Below are positions 1 to 7,908 of a stretch of DNA of 7,908 nt, in pieces (the first letter of the stretch is position 1; every line of letters begins with the position of its first letter). The translations under genes were made by a program, and so were the position numbers. This DNA comes from JACQAI01 sp035507915 (GTDB taxonomy: Bacteria > Pseudomonadota > Alphaproteobacteria > Elsterales > Elsteraceae): positions 1 to 7,908 of the forward strand of contig DATJNS010000166.1 in assembly GCA_035507915.1 (NCBI GenBank), read 5' to 3'. The notes under the pieces were generated by a model, which was given only the letters and a program-made list of their open reading frames with translations, had not been told where the DNA came from and searched no databases.

Positions 1-246
1 ATGGGCCCGAAGGGCGCGGTCGAGATCATCTTCCGCGGCGACCTCGGCGACGCGGCCAAGATCGAGGAGCGCACCGAGGAATACCGGGACAAGTTCGCCA
101 ATCCGTTCATTGCGGCCTCGCGCGGCTTCATCGACGACGTCGTCATGCCGCACAGCACGCGCCGCCGGCTGATCCGCGCGCTCGCCATGCTGCGCAACAA
201 GAAGCTCGAGAATCCGCCGAAGAAACACGACAACATCCCGCTGTAG
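1..246 (+). CDS. pccB: Propionyl-CoA carboxylase beta chain, C-terminal fragment cut by the window edge
   Basis: These are the last 81 codons of the carboxyltransferase (beta) subunit, which moves the carboxyl group from carboxybiotin to propionyl-CoA to make methylmalonyl-CoA in the cytoplasm. Frame 1 is open from base 1 to TAG at 244-246. The opening MGPKGAVEII is the internal Met-Gly-x-Lys-Gly stretch of the C-terminal carboxyltransferase domain, so the ATG at base 1 is not a start. Further on are the conserved NPF.AA.RG..DDV block (residues 34-48) and the STRRRL stretch that follows it. The end, KKHDNIPL, is what PccB proteins have; methylcrotonyl-CoA carboxylase beta chains end differently, which argues for propionyl-CoA. 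The full protein is usually about 510 residues, so some 430 lie upstream. pccA starts 19 bases after the stop, indicating one operon. No promoter is visible because the 5' end is outside the window. Confidence 0.95.
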   Translation: MGPKGAVEIIFRGDLGDAAKIEERTEEYRDKFANPFIAASRGFIDDVVMPHSTRRRLIRALAMLRNKKLENPPKKHDNIPL

Positions 247-265
247 GGATGGGACGCTGCATCGC

Positions 266-2248
<1,983 letters not shown>

Positions 2249-2257
2249 CCGCCGACG

Positions 2258-2539
2258 ATGCGGGTCGTCCGTCTGTTCATCCGGGGCCGCGTCCAGGGCG
2301 TCGGCTATCGCGCCTGGACGGTCGACACCGCGGCGCGGTTCGGGCTCGACGGCTGGGTGCGCAACCGCGTCGACGGCACGGTCGAGGCGGTCGCGGCGGG
2401 CGACGACGCGGCGGTCGAGCGCTTCATCGAAGCGTGCCGGAGCGGGCCGCGCCTGGCGCACGTCACCGGCGTCGAGCTCGCGACGGCCGACCGCGCCGAC
2501 GCGGGATCCGGCGGGTTCCAGCCGCGCCCGACGGTCTAG
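2258..2539 (+). CDS. acyP: Acylphosphatase
   Basis: A 93-residue cytosolic enzyme of the acylphosphatase family, which hydrolyses carboxyl-phosphate anhydrides such as acetyl phosphate, carbamoyl phosphate or 1,3-bisphosphoglycerate; the natural substrate is usually unknown. The family signature is complete: VQGVGYR (12-18) with the phosphate-binding Arg18, and GWVRNRVDGTVEAVAAG (32-48) with catalytic Asn36. Length is typical (about 90). The ATG at 2258 is 9 bases after the pccA stop. No clear Shine-Dalgarno is present in the short gap, so translation is probably coupled to pccA. The last dozen residues (SGGFQPRPTV) match the usual F..RPTV-like ending. The TAG at 2537-2539 directly abuts the lipB stop codon on the other strand. 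Family assignment is secure; a role linked to the carboxyphosphate intermediate of biotin carboxylase is only a guess from position. Confidence 0.94.
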   Translation: MRVVRLFIRGRVQGVGYRAWTVDTAARFGLDGWVRNRVDGTVEAVAAGDDAAVERFIEACRSGPRLAHVTGVELATADRADAGSGGFQPRPTV

Positions 2540-3256
2540 CTACGGCGCCGGAAACGCTCTGTCGAACATGCGCCGGAGCGCGGCGTCGAGATCCGCCATC
2601 GTGGCGGCGACGCCGAGATCCGCCAGCGACGTGACGCCGTGCCCGGTCACGCCGCACGGCACGATGCCGGAGAAGTGGCCGAGGTCGGGCGCAACGTTGA
2701 TGGCGAGCCCGTGCAGGGTCACCCACCGCCGCACCCGCACGCCGATCGCGGCGATCTTGTCCTCGCGCGGGCCGTTCGCGCCGAGGCCGCGGGCGACCCA
2801 GATGCCGACCCGACCGGCACGGCGCTCGCCCGTCACGCCGAGCTCGGCGAGCGCGGCGATGATCCAGGCCTCGAGGCCGGTCACGTAGGCGCGCACGTCC
2901 TGACCGCGCCGGGCGAGATCGAGCATGACGTAGACCACGCGCTGGCCGGGCCCGTGGTACGTGTACTGGCCGCCGCGGCCGCTGCGATGAACCGGAAAGC
3001 GGGGGTCGAGCAGATCGACCGGCCGCGCGCTCGTGCCGGCGGTGTAGAGCGCCGGGTGCTCGAGCAGCCAGACGAGCTCGGGCGCGCCGGCCTCGCGGAT
3101 CGCGGCGGCGCGCGCGTCCATCGCCTCGACGGCCGCCTCGTAGGCCACCGGATCGGCGGAAATCCGCCATTCGACGGCCGGCGGGGCCACGCCGGGACGA
3201 CGGGCGCCGATGGCCGGATCGGGGGCTGCGTCGGGGGGCGCGTCGAGCGCTGCCAA
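2540..3256 (-). CDS. lipB: Octanoyl-[acyl-carrier-protein]:protein N-octanoyltransferase (lipoate biosynthesis)
   Basis: LipB moves octanoate from octanoyl-ACP to a lysine of lipoyl domains (2-oxoacid dehydrogenases, glycine cleavage H protein); LipA then adds sulfur. The 238-residue protein shows the family marks: RGGQYTYHGPGQ (94-105), EDKIAAIGV (165-173) with active-site Lys167, LHGLAINV (181-188), and FSGIVPCGV (195-203) with catalytic Cys201. The start is TTG at 3256-3254, chosen because a GGGAGA ribosome-binding site lies 6 bases upstream and no ATG, GTG or TTG occurs in frame between it and the tRNA. A GTG at 3190-3188 (residue 23) is the only other start that would keep the conserved VEWRIS beginning. 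The first 27 residues are Ala/Pro-rich and not conserved. It is convergent with acyP, stop codons touching, and divergent from the tRNA gene. Confidence 0.96.
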   Translation of the reverse strand: MAALDAPPDAAPDPAIGARRPGVAPPAVEWRISADPVAYEAAVEAMDARAAAIREAGAPELVWLLEHPALYTAGTSARPVDLLDPRFPVHRSGRGGQYTYHGPGQRVVYVMLDLARRGQDVRAYVTGLEAWIIAALAELGVTGERRAGRVGIWVARGLGANGPREDKIAAIGVRVRRWVTLHGLAINVAPDLGHFSGIVPCGVTGHGVTSLADLGVAATMADLDAALRRMFDRAFPAP

Positions 3257-3262
3257 GCCGGG

Positions 3263-3268
3263 TCTCCC
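3263..3268 (-). promoter_or_regulatory. Ribosome-binding site that supports the TTG start of lipB
   Basis: On the minus strand this reads GGGAGA, six bases before the TTG at 3256. It is the only Shine-Dalgarno-like stretch near any candidate start of lipB; the alternative GTG at 3190 has a C/G-rich region upstream without a purine run. It therefore decides the start in favour of TTG, though an experiment could overturn this. Confidence 0.55.
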
Positions 3269-3276
3269 GTGGAGGT

Positions 3277-3295
3277 TATCGGCTTGAAGCCGATA
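3277..3295. promoter_or_regulatory. Perfect 9-1-9 palindrome upstream of lipB, candidate operator or 5' UTR hairpin
   Basis: TATCGGCTT-G-AAGCCGATA is a perfect 19-base dyad with a one-base centre, ending 20 bases before the lipB start codon and about 50 bases before the tRNA. In DNA it has the size and symmetry of a site for a dimeric repressor or activator. In lipB mRNA it could fold as a 7-bp stem with a 5-base loop just above the ribosome-binding site. There is no T run after it on either strand, so it is not a standard terminator. The symmetry is seen directly; the function is inference. Confidence 0.45.
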
Positions 3296-3347
3296 TCCAG
3301 ATTTGGTATTCCGAGCGGCCTTTTGGCAAGCTGCCAGCAGGTCACAA

Positions 3348-3434
<87 letters not shown>

Positions 3435-3438
3435 GAGA

Positions 3439-3467
3439 AAGGCCCGCCTCGCGCGGGCCTTGTCTTT
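3439..3467 (+). terminator. Rho-independent terminator of the tRNA-Leu gene
   Basis: AAGGCCCGC (3439-3447) pairs perfectly with GCGGGCCTT (3453-3461) around a 5-base loop, followed by GTCTTT. It begins four bases after the CCA end of the tRNA, as expected for tRNA transcript release. The T tract is short and interrupted, so some readthrough into the malic enzyme gene is possible. Confidence 0.85.
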
Positions 3468-3479
3468 ATCGGCGACCTA

Positions 3480-3509
3480 TTGGCGCCCGTGAGCCTGAGC
3501 GCCTAAACT
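3480..3509 (+). promoter_or_regulatory. Candidate promoter of the malic enzyme gene
   Basis: TTGGCG (3480-3485) and TAAACT (3504-3509) are separated by 18 bases and resemble -35 and -10 boxes of a housekeeping sigma factor. TAAACT stands out as A/T-rich in a very G/C-rich setting. It lies between the tRNA terminator and the malic enzyme start, where a promoter is expected. Because the -10-like box ends only 9 bases before the ATG at 3519, transcription would begin at or within a few bases of the start codon. This is a visual match only. Confidence 0.35.
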
Positions 3510-3518
3510 CCGGCGCAC

Positions 3519-5846
<2,328 letters not shown>

Positions 5847-5862
5847 GGGTCGGGAGAGGCCG

Positions 5863-7035
5863 ATGGCCGTCAACCAGCTGCCCAGCTTGAATTTCGACCT
5901 CGGCGAGCACGCCGACATGCTGCGCGACACCGTGCGGAGCTTCGCCGACGACAAGATCGCGCCGCGCGCCGCCGAGATCGACCGCACGAACCAGTTTCCG
6001 CGCGATCTGTGGCCCGAGATGGGCGCGCTCGGCCTGCTCGGGCTCACCGTCGAGGAGGAGTTCGGCGGCGCCGGCATGGGCTACCTCGAGCATTGCGTCG
6101 CGATGGAGGAGGTCAGCCGCGCCTCGGCCAGCGTCGGCCTGTCCTACGGCGCGCATTCCAACCTGTGCGTCAACCAGATCCGGCTCAACGGCACGCCGGA
6201 GCAGAAGCGCCGCTACCTGCCGAAGCTGATCTCGGGCGAGCATGTCGGTGCGCTCGCGATGTCGGAGCCGGGCGCCGGCTCCGACGTCGTCGGCATGCGG
6301 ACGCGCGCCGACAAGCGCGGCGACCGCTACGTGCTCAACGGCTCGAAGATGTGGATCACCAACGGCCCGGTGTCCGAGGTGCTGGTGGTCTACGCCAAGA
6401 CCGATCCCGACGCCGGACCGCGCGGCATCACGGCGTTCCTGATCGAGAAGGGCATGAAGGGCTTCTCGACCGCGCAGAAGCTCGACAAGCTCGGCATGCG
6501 CGGGTCGGACACCTGCGAGCTCGTGTTCCAGGATTGCGAGGTGCCGGCCGAGAACGTCGTCGGCGAGGTCGGGCGCGGCGTCAACGTGCTGATGAGCGGG
6601 CTCGACTACGAGCGCACCGTGCTGGCCGCCGGTCCGCTCGGCATCATGCAGGCCTGCCTCGATCTCGTGGTGCCCTACCTGCACGAGCGCAAGCAGTTCG
6701 GCAAGCCGATCGGCGAGTTCCAGCTGATGCAGGGCAAGCTCGCCGACATGTACGTGACGATGAACGCCGCCAAGGCCTACGTGTACGCGGTCGCCAAGGC
6801 GTGCGACCGCGGCGAGACCTCGCGCAAGGACGCCGCCGGCTGCATCCTCTACGCCGCCGAGAAGGCGACCTGGGTGGCGCTCGAGGCGATCCAGTGCCTG
6901 GGCGGCAACGGCTACATCAACGACTACGCGACCGGACGGCTGCTGCGCGACGCCAAGCTCTACGAGATCGGCGCCGGCACGTCCGAGATCCGCCGCTGGC
7001 TGATCGGCCGCGAGCTGTTCGAAGAGTCGGCCTGA
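5863..7035 (+). CDS. ivd: Isovaleryl-CoA dehydrogenase
   Basis: A 390-residue FAD enzyme of the acyl-CoA dehydrogenase family that oxidises isovaleryl-CoA to 3-methylcrotonyl-CoA in leucine breakdown, passing electrons to electron-transfer flavoprotein. Seen: N-terminal helical domain (FGGAGMGYLE, 67-76), YGAHSNLCVNQ (95-105), which is characteristic of isovaleryl-CoA dehydrogenases, the flavin-binding LAMSEPGAGSD (131-141) and KMWITNGP (162-169), and the C-terminal helical domain with RKQFGKPI (276-283) and YEIGAGTSEIRR (367-378). The catalytic base is Glu250 in SGLDYERTVLA, the isovaleryl-specific place for this residue; most acyl-CoA dehydrogenases carry it in the C-terminal YEG motif, where this protein has YEIGA. 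Length equals the family norm. The ATG at 5863 was chosen over an upstream in-frame ATG at 5788 because it has GGGAGAGG (5852-5859) before it and avoids overlap with maeB. Confidence 0.95.
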   Translation: MAVNQLPSLNFDLGEHADMLRDTVRSFADDKIAPRAAEIDRTNQFPRDLWPEMGALGLLGLTVEEEFGGAGMGYLEHCVAMEEVSRASASVGLSYGAHSNLCVNQIRLNGTPEQKRRYLPKLISGEHVGALAMSEPGAGSDVVGMRTRADKRGDRYVLNGSKMWITNGPVSEVLVVYAKTDPDAGPRGITAFLIEKGMKGFSTAQKLDKLGMRGSDTCELVFQDCEVPAENVVGEVGRGVNVLMSGLDYERTVLAAGPLGIMQACLDLVVPYLHERKQFGKPIGEFQLMQGKLADMYVTMNAAKAYVYAVAKACDRGETSRKDAAGCILYAAEKATWVALEAIQCLGGNGYINDYATGRLLRDAKLYEIGAGTSEIRRWLIGRELFEESA

Positions 7036-7048
7036 AGGAGATCAGGAC

Positions 7049-7908
7049 ATGAACCAGGACCCGGTTGTGATCGTCGGTGCGGCGCGCACGCCGATGGGCG
7101 GTTTCCAGGGTGAGCTCAAGGACGTGCCGGCGCCCAAGCTGGGCGCCATCGCGATCGAGGCGGCCTTGGCGCGCGCGCACGTCGCGCCCGACCAGGTCGA
7201 GGAGGTCGTGATGGGCTGTGTGCTGCCCGCCGGCATGGGCCAGGCGCCGGCGCGCCAGGCGGCGTTCGGCGCCGGCATTCCCGACTCGGTGGGCGCCACC
7301 ACGATCAACAAGATGTGCGGCTCGGGCATGAAGGCCGCCATGCTGGTGCACGACCTGATCCTGGCCGACAGCGCGCGGGTCGGGGTCGCCGGCGGCATGG
7401 AGAGCATGACGAACGCGCCCTACCTGCTCGACCGGGCGCGCGGCGGCTATCGCATGGGCCACGGCCGGGTGCTCGACCACATGTTCATCGACGGGCTGGA
7501 GGACGCCTACGAGCCCGGGCGGCTGATGGGCACCTATGCCGAGGACACCGCCCAGCACTATCAATTCACCCGCGCCGACCAGGACGCGTTCGCGGTGCGC
7601 TCGCTCGAGCGCGCGCGCGCGGCCGGCAGCGACGGCAGCTTCGCCGCCGAGATCGTGCCCGTGACCGCCGGTGCCAAGGGCAAGACGACCGAGGTGGCGA
7701 CCGACGAGCAGCCGCGCACCGCGCGCCCGGACAAGATTCCGAGTTTGAAGCCCGCGTTCCGCAAGGACGGCACGGTCACGGCGGCGAACTCGAGCTCGAT
7801 CTCGGACGGCGGCGCGGCGCTCGTCCTGATGCGGCGCAGCGAGGCCGAGCGTCGCGGCCTGGCGCCGCTCGCCGTGATCCACGGCCACGCCACCCACGCC
7901 CAGGCGCC
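7049..7908 (+). CDS. Acetyl-CoA acetyltransferase (thiolase), 3' end beyond the window
   Basis: The frame is open from ATG 7049 to the window end, giving 286 complete codons of a protein normally about 390 long. Thiolases of this type interconvert acetoacetyl-CoA and two acetyl-CoA. The family marks are clear: VIVGAARTPMGGFQG (7-21), the acyl-accepting Cys90 in INKMCGSGMKA, GGMESMTNAPY (115-125), a loop domain with RADQDAFAVRSLERA (175-189), and DGTVTAANSSSISDGGAAL (240-258). The second half of the active site (the conserved His and the second Cys) lies beyond base 7908. A strong ribosome-binding site AAGGAG (7035-7040) sits eight bases before the ATG, and only 13 bases separate it from ivd, so the two are one operon. 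With ivd beside it, the likely job is the acetoacetate/acetoacetyl-CoA end of leucine catabolism, but a role in polyhydroxybutyrate or fatty acid metabolism cannot be excluded. Confidence 0.94.
   Translation, partial: MNQDPVVIVGAARTPMGGFQGELKDVPAPKLGAIAIEAALARAHVAPDQVEEVVMGCVLPAGMGQAPARQAAFGAGIPDSVGATTINKMCGSGMKAAMLVHDLILADSARVGVAGGMESMTNAPYLLDRARGGYRMGHGRVLDHMFIDGLEDAYEPGRLMGTYAEDTAQHYQFTRADQDAFAVRSLERARAAGSDGSFAAEIVPVTAGAKGKTTEVATDEQPRTARPDKIPSLKPAFRKDGTVTAANSSSISDGGAALVLMRRSEAERRGLAPLAVIHGHATHAQA

Noticed and set aside
3303..3331. Possible -35/-10 promoter of the tRNA gene using TTGGTA
   Set aside because: At 17 bases spacing the -10 position reads GCAAGC, which is too far from the consensus to call. 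The tRNA promoter must be here but I cannot place it.
3324..3338. TGGCA-N7-AGCA before the tRNA, with GG and GC ten bases apart as in sigma-54 promoters
   Set aside because: The match to the sigma-54 consensus is partial (no TTGC at the -12 box), and a sigma-54 tRNA promoter would be very unusual. The short TGGCA-AGC-TGCCA dyad there could arise by chance.

Overview
The window is an ordinary, gene-dense piece of a high-GC bacterial chromosome, almost certainly from an alphaproteobacterium, perhaps of the Rhodospirillales type. This is inferred from strong G/C third positions, the style of the PccA/PccB and malic enzyme proteins, and the gene content. The taxonomic call is inference only; there is no rRNA or other marker. 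I see no mobile element, CRISPR array, phage gene or unknown protein family, and nothing I would call a new system. Every stretch longer than 300 bases is accounted for by a gene.

Layout. Bases 1-2539 (+) hold the 3' end of pccB (propionyl-CoA carboxylase beta chain), then complete pccA (biotin-carrying alpha chain), then a small acylphosphatase gene. All three are closely spaced and probably co-transcribed. lipB (octanoyltransferase for lipoate synthesis) lies on the opposite strand at 2540-3256 and meets acyP stop to stop with no bases between. The roughly 260-base block 3257-3518 is the main non-protein region. It contains a perfect 9-1-9 palindrome upstream of lipB, a tRNA-Leu(GAG) gene with encoded CCA, its terminator hairpin, and a promoter-like sequence very close to the next start codon. 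From 3519 onward (+) come a malic enzyme with a fused phosphotransacetylase-like domain, an isovaleryl-CoA dehydrogenase, and the first 286 codons of an acetyl-CoA acetyltransferase-type thiolase that runs off the right edge.

How the genes fit together. Propionyl-CoA carboxylase takes propionyl-CoA from valine, isoleucine and odd-chain fatty acids towards methylmalonyl-CoA and succinyl-CoA. Isovaleryl-CoA dehydrogenase performs the first dehydrogenation in leucine breakdown, and a thiolase can finish the acetoacetyl-CoA branch to acetyl-CoA. Malic enzyme drains C4 acids to pyruvate, making NADPH. lipB serves the lipoylated 2-oxoacid dehydrogenases that sit upstream of these acyl-CoAs. The neighbourhood therefore reads as acyl-CoA and branched-chain amino acid catabolism plus anaplerotic/cataplerotic balancing. 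The most checkable loose ends are the palindrome before lipB, a possibly leaderless malic enzyme transcript, and the acylphosphatase gene directly behind pccA.
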